This document shows, piece by piece, positions 15,419 through 24,043 of a DNA stretch of 64,000 nucleotides. This DNA comes from Ezakiella coagulans (lineage in GTDB: Bacteria > Bacillota > Clostridia > Tissierellales > Peptoniphilaceae): contig NZ_QEKV01000002.1 of NCBI RefSeq assembly GCF_003096635.1, positions 219,388 to 283,387 of the forward strand, in the 5' to 3' direction. The notes below the pieces were generated by a model that ran no database searches, had not been told where the DNA came from, and saw nothing but the letters and a program-made list of their open reading frames with translations. The position numbers and the translations under genes are program-made. Positions within the stretch are counted from its first letter, which is position 1; every line of letters starts with the position of its first letter.

Positions 15419-16948
15419 ATGAAACATGCACTTTTCTCATGCTATTTTAAAGATGGTATTGAAAATTTCGCAAAAGAATTGGAAGAAAACGGATATAAGA
15501 TTATTTCGACGGGTGGAACTTTAAAAGCTCTTGAAAAAGCCGGCGTTAATGTAAGCGACGTTTCAGAGTTTACAGGTTTTCACGATATGTTGGGTGGAAG
15601 AGTTAAAACACTTCATCCAAAAATTCATGCCGGAATTTTATATCGTAGAGAAAAGCCTGAAGATGTCAAGGAAATAAAAGAACTTGGTACACAACCGATT
15701 GACATTGTGGTAAATAACCTCTATCCATTTAAAGATACTTATTTAAGCGGTGCAAGCGATGATAATATAATTGAAAAAATTGACATCGGCGGACCTTCGA
15801 TGATTCGTGCAGCGGCAAAGAATTTTAAATATACTACTATTATTACAGACAACGCTGATTTCGAAAGAGTTATTGCTGAAATCAAGGAAAATGGAAATAC
15901 AACACTTGAAACAAGAAGAGATTTAGCAAGAAAGGCATTTATGCTCACCGCATATTACGATGCATGGATTGCAAAATATTTCAACGAAAAATGTGGAGTT
16001 GAATTCCCTGATGAAATCACACTTCCGCTAAAGAAAATCAGCGAGCTTAGATACGGTGAAAATCCACATCAAAGAGGATTTGCATACACTCTATATAACG
16101 GGGACGAATCAGGAATCGGTGAAGCAAAGCAATGTCAAGGCAAGGAGCTTAGCTACAACAACTACAACGACGCTTCCGCAACAATCGAAATGGTTAAGCT
16201 GTTCTATAAAAAGCCGACCTGTGTTGCTGTTAAACACACAAATCCTTGCGGAATCGGTGAAGCTGACACAATTCACGAAGCATATTTAAAAGCATATGCA
16301 TGTGACGATCAATCTATTTTCGGTGGAATTGTTGGATTCAACAGAGAAGTCGACAAGGCAACAGCTGAAGAACTTGTAAAAATTTTCTTGGAAGTTATAA
16401 TCGCTCCTTCTTATACAAAAGAAGCACTCGAAGTTTTTGAAAAGAAAAAGAATTTGAGAGTTCTCGAAGTTCCGGGAATCAGCGAAGTAAGAAAAGGTGG
16501 TCTCGACATGAAGGTTCTACCTGGAACTGTAATTATGCAAGACCACGACGACAAAGAAGATTGCAAATTAAACGTCGTTTCAAAGGCTCATCCGACAGAT
16601 GGCGAACTTGAAGATTTGATTTTCGCACTTAAAGCTGTAAAATTTGCAAAGAGCAACGCAGTTGTTTTGGCAAAAGACGGCGCAACAGTTGGAATCGGTC
16701 TTGGAAATGTAAACAGATTCTTTGCTGTACAAGCTGCTCTTAAACAAGCCGGTGATAAAGCGAAGGGTGCAGTGCTTGCTTCTGATGGATTCTTCCCATT
16801 TGACGATTGCATAAAACTTCTTGCAGAAAATGGAGTAAAAGCAATTGTAGAGCCTGGAGGATCTATAAAAGACGAACTCTCGATTAAAGCTGCCGACGAA
16901 CTTGGAGTATCGCTTCTCTTCTCAGGCACAAGACACTTTAAACACTAA
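15419..16948 (+). CDS. purH: Bifunctional AICAR transformylase/IMP cyclohydrolase
   Basis: 509 residues performing the last two purine steps, formylation of AICAR with 10-formyl-THF and ring closure to IMP. The cyclohydrolase domain (about 1-145) has ISTGGT, GGRVKTLHPKIHAG and PSMIRAAAKN. The transformylase domain has LRYGENPHQ, the VKHTNPCG lysine-histidine pair and a normal C-terminus, DELGVSLLFSGTRHFKH. It starts one base after purN, with GGAGG in the purN tail. It ends the biosynthetic part of the operon; a stem-loop separates it from the permease gene. Confidence 0.97.
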   Translation: MKHALFSCYFKDGIENFAKELEENGYKIISTGGTLKALEKAGVNVSDVSEFTGFHDMLGGRVKTLHPKIHAGILYRREKPEDVKEIKELGTQPIDIVVNNLYPFKDTYLSGASDDNIIEKIDIGGPSMIRAAAKNFKYTTIITDNADFERVIAEIKENGNTTLETRRDLARKAFMLTAYYDAWIAKYFNEKCGVEFPDEITLPLKKISELRYGENPHQRGFAYTLYNGDESGIGEAKQCQGKELSYNNYNDASATIEMVKLFYKKPTCVAVKHTNPCGIGEADTIHEAYLKAYACDDQSIFGGIVGFNREVDKATAEELVKIFLEVIIAPSYTKEALEVFEKKKNLRVLEVPGISEVRKGGLDMKVLPGTVIMQDHDDKEDCKLNVVSKAHPTDGELEDLIFALKAVKFAKSNAVVLAKDGATVGIGLGNVNRFFAVQAALKQAGDKAKGAVLASDGFFPFDDCIKLLAENGVKAIVEPGGSIKDELSIKAADELGVSLLFSGTRHFKH

Positions 16949-16956
16949 TATTTATA

Positions 16957-16977
16957 CGGCGGGGATTTTCCCTGCCG
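16957..16977 (+). promoter_or_regulatory. Stem-loop between purH and the purine permease gene
   Basis: CGGCGGGG (16957-16964) pairs with CCCTGCCG (16970-16977, one G-U pair) around ATTTT. It is GC-rich for this genome but has no T-run, so it may block 3' decay or lower read-through rather than terminate transcription. Confidence 0.5.
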
Positions 16978-17006
16978 ATTAAATATAATAAATTTTGGAG
17001 GTTTTT

Positions 17007-18305
17007 ATGGAAAAGTATTTCAAATTAAAAGAAAACAAAACCGATGTAAAAACTGAGATACTTGCAGGTATAACGACATTCATGACGATGGTTTATATCC
17101 TCGCAGTAAATCCGGGCATGCTTTCTGAAACAGGAATGGACTTCGGCGGTGTTTTCACAGCAACAGCTCTTTCAGCAGGTGTTGCAACACTTATCATGGC
17201 ATTATATGCAAAATATCCGTTTGCACTTGCTCCGGGTATGGGTCTTAACGCATTCTTCACATACAGCGTATGTATCGGAATGAAACAAAGTTGGCAATTC
17301 GCATTAACAGCAGTTTTAGTTGAAGGTATCATATTCATTTTACTCAGCTTGTTAAAAGTTAGAGAAGCAATTTTCGATCTTATTCCGCTTTCACTTAAAA
17401 AAGCTGTTTCCGCAGGTATCGGACTTTTTATCGCACTTGTTGGTCTTAAAAATGCCGGAATCATTGTTGCAAACGAAGGAACAACTATTGGTCTCGGTGA
17501 TTTGACAGCAAATGCTTCAATAGTTGCACTTTTGGGACTTATTGTTATTGCAATTTTATATGCAAGAAATGTTAAAGGTGCACTTCTTATTGGAATTATA
17601 ATTGCAACAATAATTGGAATTCCACTCGGTGTAACAACACTTCCTGAAGGATTTAAAATTTTCAGTCTTCCACCGTCACTCAAAGACGTTGCATTCAAAT
17701 TTGTACCGTTCAGCGAAATAATGACTAAGGATTTCTGGATTATAGTTGTCACATTCCTATTCGTCGACATTTTCGATACAGTCGGAACTTTGGCTGGCGT
17801 TGCTTCAAAATCAGGAATGCTAGACAAAGAAGGAAAACTACCGAGAGTTTCAAGAGCACTCACAGCTGACGCTGTCGGAACAATTTTCGGAGCATGCATG
17901 GGAACATCAACTGTTACAACATTCGTTGAAAGTTCAGCCGGTGTTGCAGCAGGCGGAAGAACCGGACTCACATCAGTCACAACGGGAATTATGTTCATAC
18001 TTGCACTCTTCATTGCACCGTTATTTGCAATCATCCCTGCAGCTGCAACAGCACCGGTACTAGTTGTTGTCGGTGTATTTATGATGAGCGCTGTAATGGA
18101 AATAAATTGGCACGATTTAACTGAAGCAGTTCCTGCTTTCTTAACAATTGCAATGATGCCGTTCGCATACTCAATTGCAGAAGGAATCGTATTCGGAATC
18201 GTAAGCTACACTCTCATTAAAACATTCACAGGCAAAGCAAAAGACGTATCTGCACTTATGTGGGTACTCTCAGTCCTATTTGTCTTGAGAGAAATATTCT
18301 TATAA
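17007..18305 (+). CDS. Purine/nucleobase permease, NCS2 AzgA-like family
   Basis: This 432-residue membrane protein of 12-14 helices imports a nucleobase, most likely hypoxanthine, guanine or adenine, by proton symport. ITTFMTMVYILAVNP, ALAPGMGLNAFFTY, FLFVDIFDTVGTL and FGACMGTSTVTTFVESSAG are hallmarks of the AzgA/PbuG-type branch. ATG 17007 follows TTGGAGG (16995-17001); an upstream TTG lies in that site and is not the start. Its place after purH suggests joint control of salvage and synthesis, and hpt at 59500 could process the imported bases. Confidence 0.92.
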   Translation: MEKYFKLKENKTDVKTEILAGITTFMTMVYILAVNPGMLSETGMDFGGVFTATALSAGVATLIMALYAKYPFALAPGMGLNAFFTYSVCIGMKQSWQFALTAVLVEGIIFILLSLLKVREAIFDLIPLSLKKAVSAGIGLFIALVGLKNAGIIVANEGTTIGLGDLTANASIVALLGLIVIAILYARNVKGALLIGIIIATIIGIPLGVTTLPEGFKIFSLPPSLKDVAFKFVPFSEIMTKDFWIIVVTFLFVDIFDTVGTLAGVASKSGMLDKEGKLPRVSRALTADAVGTIFGACMGTSTVTTFVESSAGVAAGGRTGLTSVTTGIMFILALFIAPLFAIIPAAATAPVLVVVGVFMMSAVMEINWHDLTEAVPAFLTIAMMPFAYSIAEGIVFGIVSYTLIKTFTGKAKDVSALMWVLSVLFVLREIFL

Positions 18306-18312
18306 ATTATTG

Positions 18313-18363
18313 TGTTTTGCATCTATTTATTATATAATCAAAGTAGGTGCAAAACATTTTTTT
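18313..18363 (+). terminator. Terminator after the purine permease, overlapping a promoter
   Basis: TGTTTTGCA (18313-18321) pairs with TGCAAAACA (18348-18356), followed by seven T. The 26-nt loop contains TATAAT (18333-18338), which with TTGTGT (18310-18315, 17-nt spacer) may be the promoter of the ABC-F gene, so the two signals are nested. Confidence 0.75.
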
Positions 18364-18376
18364 ATTTGGAGGACAT

Positions 18377-19888
18377 ATGCAGATAAAAAATCTTACTATA
18401 ACATTAAAGAAAGACCAAAGAAAGATTATTGATGGCCTCACATTTTCTATCAACGAAAACGAAAAGATTGCACTCATAGGAGAAGAGGGAAACGGAAAGT
18501 CGACAATTCTGAAAGCGATTTCAAACGAAAGTGAAAATTTAGAATATGCAAATGTCAAAGGTGAGATCAGTAAAGATGAGTCAACGATATATGTTCCGCA
18601 AATTTTAAATGCAGCAGATCTTGAAAAGAGCGTTGAAGAGCTTCTTTATGATGAAGAAAGCTCCGAAGCCGACGTTTCGGAATTTTATAAAATTTTAAAT
18701 CAGTTTGAGCTTGAAATCTACGATTTAACAAGAATACTTAAAACATTTTCGGGCGGTGAGAGAGTAAAGATTCTTATCTCTCTTGCGATTTCAAGAAATC
18801 CCTCGCTCTTAATTCTGGATGAACCGACGAACGATTTGGACTTCAAATCAATTGAAGCTTTGGAAAAAATCGTAAAAAATTACAACGGAAAAGTTATTTT
18901 TGCAAGCCACGACACGCGATTTATTCAAAATGTGGCAAATAAAATCATGCACTTCGAACTTATTGAAAATAAAACAAAATCACGCGTGAATGTCAGCTCG
19001 AACGACTACGATACATATGTGCAAAATAGGGAAGAAGCGATTAAAACACAGACACAGAGAGCAAAAAATGACGAAGCACGTATGAATGAAAAAGAAGAAC
19101 GTTGGAGAAAAGTTCACGACAAAGTAGAGCGCGATCTGAGAGCGGAGAGAAACGATCACATGGGCAGGCTTTTAAAAAAGACTATGCACGAGGTCAAGGC
19201 GAAAGAAAAAATAATTGAGCGTGAGAAAGAGTTTATGACGAAGATGCCGGTGTACGAAGAGCAAATCTTTGTAAACTATAACAAAGAAAGGCTTATTGAA
19301 AACGGAAAATGCGTTTTATGCTTAAAGCTGCCGGAACTCGAAATTGACGGAAAAGTTTTGTCGAGGGATATAAACTTGGAGATTTTCGGTCCGAAAAAAA
19401 TTGCGATTGTTGGAAAAAACGGAGCCGGGAAAACTACGTTTTTAAATGAGATAAGAAAAAACATCAGCCCCGATTTGAGAGTCGAGTATATGCCGCAAAA
19501 CTACGAAGACGGTTTGAATTTATACGAAAATGCGATTATGTATCTTAAGAGCGAGCATACAAAAGACGAGGAAACAAAGATAAGAACATATCTTGCAAGC
19601 TTAAAGTTCACGAAAGATGAGGTCACTCAAAAAACTCAAAACTTGAGCGGCGGGCAAAAGGCAAAACTCTTCTTTGCAAAGATGCAATTAAAGAATCCGG
19701 AAGTATTGCTTCTTGACGAACCGACTAGAAATATATCACCACTTTCACTTCCGATGATTACGGGAGAGATGAAGGAATTCGGCGGAGCAATCATCTTTGT
19801 TTCGCACGACAGATATTTTATCGAAGAAGTCGCGGACGAGATTTGGGAACTTAATGAAAACGGACTTAAAAGAATTTATTTTGAATAG
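18377..19888 (+). CDS. ABC-F family ATPase, resembling ribosome-protection proteins
   Basis: This 503-residue soluble protein has two ATPase domains and no membrane segment. Walker A motifs are GEEGNGKST and GKNGAGKTT, and the signatures are FSGGERVK and LSGGQKAK. A charged, Arg/Lys/Glu-rich linker lies between them, as in proteins that act in the ribosomal exit site. The first Walker B is followed by TNDLD, but the second reads DEPTRNISPLS, a variant I associate with Vga/Lsa-type antibiotic-resistance ABC-F proteins rather than with EttA-like translation factors. It may protect from lincosamide, pleuromutilin or streptogramin drugs, but the spectrum cannot be read from sequence. ATG 18377 has TTGGAGG upstream. 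Confidence 0.85.
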   Translation: MQIKNLTITLKKDQRKIIDGLTFSINENEKIALIGEEGNGKSTILKAISNESENLEYANVKGEISKDESTIYVPQILNAADLEKSVEELLYDEESSEADVSEFYKILNQFELEIYDLTRILKTFSGGERVKILISLAISRNPSLLILDEPTNDLDFKSIEALEKIVKNYNGKVIFASHDTRFIQNVANKIMHFELIENKTKSRVNVSSNDYDTYVQNREEAIKTQTQRAKNDEARMNEKEERWRKVHDKVERDLRAERNDHMGRLLKKTMHEVKAKEKIIEREKEFMTKMPVYEEQIFVNYNKERLIENGKCVLCLKLPELEIDGKVLSRDINLEIFGPKKIAIVGKNGAGKTTFLNEIRKNISPDLRVEYMPQNYEDGLNLYENAIMYLKSEHTKDEETKIRTYLASLKFTKDEVTQKTQNLSGGQKAKLFFAKMQLKNPEVLLLDEPTRNISPLSLPMITGEMKEFGGAIIFVSHDRYFIEEVADEIWELNENGLKRIYFE

Positions 19889-19897
19889 AGAGGGAAT

Positions 19898-20335
19898 ATG
19901 AGAAAAAGAAATTTAACAAATTTAATTATATTTGGAGTTTTAACCGCCGTGTTTGTTGCAGCCGGCATATTAATCGGAAAGAACTTGAAATTATTGCAGC
20001 TTGTCGGAGGATATCTCGTCGCTTCGTCAATTTTGTTCGGCTATGCAAAATGGATAAAAAGAGAATTTATAGTGATATTTCTTGTTACACTTATCCTCTT
20101 TGCGCTTGAATTGCTTTTAATAATAAAAAGTGCGGGCCTTGGAAACACAGCCATAAAAATTTGGACAGTTGTGGTGACAATACTTTTTGTATTAAATTAC
20201 ATCGGCACACTTGTGAGCTTTTTCCACAGAAGAATAAATCCGTATCGCGTGATGAGCCTTGTGATTTACACGTTCTTTCACATTGTAATCGGATATATTA
20301 TCTATACTTATATCTCGTTTATATTTTTAATTTAG
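19898..20335 (+). CDS. Uncharacterised small membrane protein
   Basis: This 145-residue, very hydrophobic protein has about five predicted membrane helices and a short basic N-terminus (MRKRNLTN). I do not recognise a family. It starts 10 nt after the ABC-F gene behind GAGAGGGA and shares its transcript, ending at a bidirectional terminator. A role linked to the ABC-F protein is possible only by position. Confidence 0.7.
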   Translation: MRKRNLTNLIIFGVLTAVFVAAGILIGKNLKLLQLVGGYLVASSILFGYAKWIKREFIVIFLVTLILFALELLLIIKSAGLGNTAIKIWTVVVTILFVLNYIGTLVSFFHRRINPYRVMSLVIYTFFHIVIGYIIYTYISFIFLI

Positions 20336-20343
20336 AGAAATAA

Positions 20344-20380
20344 AAAAATCTGCAAGATTATTCCTGCAGATTTTTATTTT
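20344..20380. terminator. Bidirectional terminator between convergent genes
   Basis: AAAAATCTGCA (20344-20354) pairs with TGCAGATTTTT (20365-20375), with T-runs on both strands. The end of the minus-strand ABC gene lies inside the stem. Confidence 0.85.
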
Positions 20381-22127
20381 TTATATCTTTAAAATATTTC
20401 GCCTGTGCATAGTAGAGTTCATTATAAAGTTCATTTTTCTTAAGCAGTTCTTCATGTGGACAGAAACCTTTGACCTCTCCCATTTCGAGAAGCAGAACTT
20501 TATCTGAAAATCCGCATGTGCTCATGCGGTGAGTTATAAAAAGCACAGTTTTATTTTGAGTTATTTCATCAAATTTTTCAATTATTTGGCTTTCTGCAAT
20601 CGGATCCAGCGCAGATGTCGGTTCGTCGAAAATCATAATTTCGCTTTCCTTGTTCATTGCACGAACCATCGCAAGCTTTTGATATTGACCGCCGGAAAAT
20701 GAGGTTGCATCGTCATATAAAGCCTTGTTTAGATGTGTGTCGAGACCTTTTTTAAGGCTTACAATTTTATCTTTTAAACCGACCTCATCAATATAATTTA
20801 AAATCTTTTTGTCATCATACTCTTTTTCAAGCGATATATTTTCCCCGATTGTGAAAGGGAAGAATGAAAAATCTTGAAAAATAGTTGAAATCAAATTTAA
20901 ATAAGCATCTTTTTGAATGTCATTAATATTTATTCCGTTTAATAAAATCTCACCGCTGTCCGGAAGATAAAATCTGCAAATGAGTTTTACGATTGTGGAT
21001 TTTCCCGAAAGGTTCGGCCCGACAATTGAAATTCTTTCATTTCTGTGGACAACAAAAGAGACGTTTTTCAAAGTCTGATTTGTATTTCCGGGATATGTGA
21101 AAGAAACATTTTTAAATTCGAGCGTATCAAATTTCAATGCACTTGAATTACCGGACTTAATCCGATTTTCGGAATCGAGATTGAGAAATGTTTCGACCGG
21201 TTTAAACTCGCTCACAAGTTCTTTAAGCTCCGAACCTGAAACAATCATATCGGTCAAAGAATCTACAACTCTCGGAATAAGCATAACTATTAAAGTGAAG
21301 AGCTCAACGTCAAATGTTTGTTTACTGCTCATAAAATATGCCGTCAAAAGAAGTATTATCGTGTTTAGACCGCGAAGAAGAGAAATTGCTTCGTCGTATT
21401 TGAAAGTCTTTGTTGTTTTTTCAAGCACAAGCGCTCTTTCATCAACTGTGAGAGCATCAATATTTTTTCTCAGAAGTTTGTTTGTGTTGTAGACTCTGAA
21501 GTCCATTTGGTGAAACGGCATAATCGCTTCGGATATGAAATAAATAACTCTCCAGCTTATAGGTGCGGACTTCGGAGCGTATTCACCTTCGATTTTACCT
21601 CTTTTTATTGAGAGAATGATAATCGGACTTAGAATAATAAGATATATCGGAATCAGATAGTAGCTGCTTGTGTTTAGAATTAAAATCGCCGAAATGAAAA
21701 ATAAAAGAGATTTGGCGAATTTTTCTATATTGTCCAAAATTCCGGAGAGAATGTTCATATTGAAAAGCGCTTGTTCCGCCTCGCGTTTTAAAACATTTGT
21801 ATTAACATCTTCGACCATGTGATATGGAAGTCTTATTGTTTTTAATGCAAACTTATTTTTGTATACGGTATTTATTTTTCGCCCGATTTTGTTATTGTAT
21901 GTTTCCAAATATTGCGAAATAAAATGAAGGAGTGTCCATACGGCCGCAAAAAGAATTGCGATTTTTAGTGAGTCGCTGTCGTTTTTTAAAATAGAAATCA
22001 AAACGACCGGCAAAATTGCGAGAAACAAAGATTCCAATGTCTTGCTTATACTTAACAGAGCCGAGGTGAAAAGGTATTTTCCGTCAATTTTATGAATGTC
22101 TTTTAAAATTTTAAATATGTTCTTCAT
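20358..22127 (-). CDS. ABC exporter half-transporter, second of a pair
   Basis: 589 residues: a six-helix membrane domain (about 15-310), then an ATPase with Walker A GPNLSGKST, signature FSGGQYQK and Walker B IMIFDEPTSALD. The catalytic Glu is present. It overlaps the upstream ABC gene by 4 nt, so the two almost certainly form a heterodimer. The FSGGQYQK/FSGGGNQK signatures differ from the usual LSGGQ. I associate that pattern with peptide exporters in Firmicutes, but substrate is unknown. No peptidase domain and no precursor peptide is visible nearby. Confidence 0.85.
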   Translation of the reverse strand: MKNIFKILKDIHKIDGKYLFTSALLSISKTLESLFLAILPVVLISILKNDSDSLKIAILFAAVWTLLHFISQYLETYNNKIGRKINTVYKNKFALKTIRLPYHMVEDVNTNVLKREAEQALFNMNILSGILDNIEKFAKSLLFFISAILILNTSSYYLIPIYLIILSPIIILSIKRGKIEGEYAPKSAPISWRVIYFISEAIMPFHQMDFRVYNTNKLLRKNIDALTVDERALVLEKTTKTFKYDEAISLLRGLNTIILLLTAYFMSSKQTFDVELFTLIVMLIPRVVDSLTDMIVSGSELKELVSEFKPVETFLNLDSENRIKSGNSSALKFDTLEFKNVSFTYPGNTNQTLKNVSFVVHRNERISIVGPNLSGKSTIVKLICRFYLPDSGEILLNGININDIQKDAYLNLISTIFQDFSFFPFTIGENISLEKEYDDKKILNYIDEVGLKDKIVSLKKGLDTHLNKALYDDATSFSGGQYQKLAMVRAMNKESEIMIFDEPTSALDPIAESQIIEKFDEITQNKTVLFITHRMSTCGFSDKVLLLEMGEVKGFCPHEELLKKNELYNELYYAQAKYFKDIKNKNLQE

Positions 22128-23860
22128 AGCTCGCCCTCGAATTTGTAATAATATGCTTGTTTCTCGTACATACTTTTATAAACTCCATCCTTCATCATAA
22201 GCTCGTCGTGGCTTCCTTCTTCAACGATTTTCCCATCGTTTAAAAGCATAATCTTGTCCAAAAACTTGACACTAGCAAGTCGGTGCGTTATAAAAATGGC
22301 GCTTCTGTCTTTCAGGACCGAATCGAGATCTCTGTATACACGCTCCTCTGCGATGGAGTCCAAGGCAGCGGTCGGCTCATCCAAAATTACAATTGGTCTT
22401 TCGCTGTTATAAATGACTCTTGCCATGGCAAGTTTTTGGTTGCCGCCGCCCGAAAATACATAGCCGGTCGGATTTAATATTTTTGTAAGCGGAGTGTGGA
22501 TTCCTTCGGGAAGAGTTTCAACGAGTTCATAAAGACCGACGGTTTTTAGAGATGAAATAATTTTTTCTTCATCCTGATTTTCTCTCTCGCTCGAAGAAAC
22601 AATTTCCGCAATTGTGAGAGCAAGCGGTTCAACATTTTGAAACATAGGAGCGAAAAGCGTGGATAGCGATTTGTAGGAATAATCGCTCAAATCGTTTCCG
22701 TCAATTAAAATATGTCCCTTGTCAGGCTTGTAGTAGCCCATCAAAAGTTTTATAACCGTCGATTTTCCTGCACCGTTTAAACCCAAAAGGGCAATGTGTT
22801 CGCCTTTTGAAATTTTAAAAGATAAATCTCTAAGAATGACTTCGCTCGAACCCGGATATGAAAAAGTTACATTTTTAAATTCGATAGAATTTTTAAAGAT
22901 TGGGGTTTTATCTATCGTATAGCGTTTGTCGGTCGTGGTCATAAATTCGTTAAAAACATTGTATCTCAGCTTTTCTTCATTGTACTGAATAAAACTCTTT
23001 AAAGTTATCGAAACAGATGCACTGAAAATGCTTAAAATTCCGGAGATTAAAATTATACTTTCCACGGATGCATCCTTTAAAATAAAAATAATAGTAAAAA
23101 TGGAAATTCCGGTAAATATGCTTAGCATAAGATTGTAAACATTTTCCGCCTTATAATATTTGTTCATAAATTTTATATAAGTTTCTAAAGTTTCGTTTTG
23201 GTAAAGCTCATACATCTTGTCCGCTGAAAAAAGTCGTATGTCTTTTGCATTTTTTATGTCGGTTGCAAAATTGGAATAATTTGTAATTTTAAATTCAATT
23301 TTTGAGCCGTCTTTTTTATATTTCTCTTTGTATTTCGAAATCAAATCCACAAAAATAAATTCACAAACGACGATAAATAGTAGAGCAAGAAATATTTTAA
23401 AGTCAACATATATCGCGACTGCAAAAATGATTAATAAAAATGTTAGATTTGAGCCGATTGTAAGGAGCTGATTGTATGCGTTTTGAAACCCGGACTCATA
23501 GCTTGCGAGAAAACTGTTGCTCTCTTTGCCCTTTGACATAATTTCCGAATTTTCAAACATATCATACGGCATACTCATTGATCGGTCCAAAAACATTTTA
23601 AAATATTTATCTTTTAAATCCGCAAATCGCAAAATATTTCGCTTTTTTATGAAAAAATCAATCGCAAATATGAATAGAAATGCGAGAGTGAAAAGAGCAA
23701 AAAATTTAACGAAACCGAAGTTTTTAATCTCTTCATTTTTCATCAGTACAAAAACGATGATAAAGATATTAAAAACTTTGAGTAAAGAATCTGCGAGAAA
23801 TCCGATTGGTATGAGAATTTTGTCCAAAACTCCGAGCTCGGATGATATCTTTTTAAACAT
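22124..23860 (-). CDS. ABC exporter half-transporter, first of a pair
   Basis: 578 residues: membrane domain over about 15-310 and an ATPase with Walker A GLNGAGKST, signature FSGGGNQK and Walker B IVILDEPTAALD. It is the promoter-proximal partner of the gene at 20358-22127. The ATG at 23860 follows GGAGGTCCCT. The promoter contains an unusual run of seven C between its -35 and -10 boxes. Likely a heterodimeric exporter; cargo unknown. Confidence 0.85.
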   Translation of the reverse strand: MFKKISSELGVLDKILIPIGFLADSLLKVFNIFIIVFVLMKNEEIKNFGFVKFFALFTLAFLFIFAIDFFIKKRNILRFADLKDKYFKMFLDRSMSMPYDMFENSEIMSKGKESNSFLASYESGFQNAYNQLLTIGSNLTFLLIIFAVAIYVDFKIFLALLFIVVCEFIFVDLISKYKEKYKKDGSKIEFKITNYSNFATDIKNAKDIRLFSADKMYELYQNETLETYIKFMNKYYKAENVYNLMLSIFTGISIFTIIFILKDASVESIILISGILSIFSASVSITLKSFIQYNEEKLRYNVFNEFMTTTDKRYTIDKTPIFKNSIEFKNVTFSYPGSSEVILRDLSFKISKGEHIALLGLNGAGKSTVIKLLMGYYKPDKGHILIDGNDLSDYSYKSLSTLFAPMFQNVEPLALTIAEIVSSSERENQDEEKIISSLKTVGLYELVETLPEGIHTPLTKILNPTGYVFSGGGNQKLAMARVIYNSERPIVILDEPTAALDSIAEERVYRDLDSVLKDRSAIFITHRLASVKFLDKIMLLNDGKIVEEGSHDELMMKDGVYKSMYEKQAYYYKFEGEL

Positions 23861-23926
23861 AGGGACCTCCGTAATTTTTAATTTAAAAAACCATTATGTA
23901 ATACAATGCGTCAATCTACTATATAT

Positions 23927-23955
23927 ATTATAACACCCCCCCAGAAAAAACAACA
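23927..23955 (-). promoter_or_regulatory. Promoter with a G7/C7 tract in the spacer
   Basis: On the minus strand TGTTGT (23955-23950), a 17-nt spacer and TATAAT (23932-23927) precede the ABC pair. The spacer contains seven consecutive G (C on the plus strand, 23936-23942). The -35 match is weak. Confidence 0.5.
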
Positions 23956-24007
23956 GTATTATTTAGGGTATTTTCTGTTTAATTGAATAAATTCTTTTTC
24001 ACAAAAC

Positions 24008-24042
24008 AAACCCATCCGTTTACAAATTCCGAATGGGTTTTT
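24008..24042. terminator. Terminator of folC2
   Basis: AAACCCATCCG (24008-24018) pairs with CGAATGGGTTT (24030-24040) with one mismatch. On the minus strand it closes the yitT2-folC2 transcript. Confidence 0.75.
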
Positions 24043-24043
24043 A

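Noticed and set aside
16949-17006. Guanine or adenine riboswitch before the purine permease gene
   Set aside because: The gap is too short and shows only one small hairpin; the permease is probably co-transcribed with purH.
17093-18034. A 313-codon open frame on the minus strand
   Set aside because: It lies wholly opposite the purine permease gene, has no ribosome binding site and gives a low-complexity Ser/Pro/Ile-rich product; it is a mirror of the permease codons.
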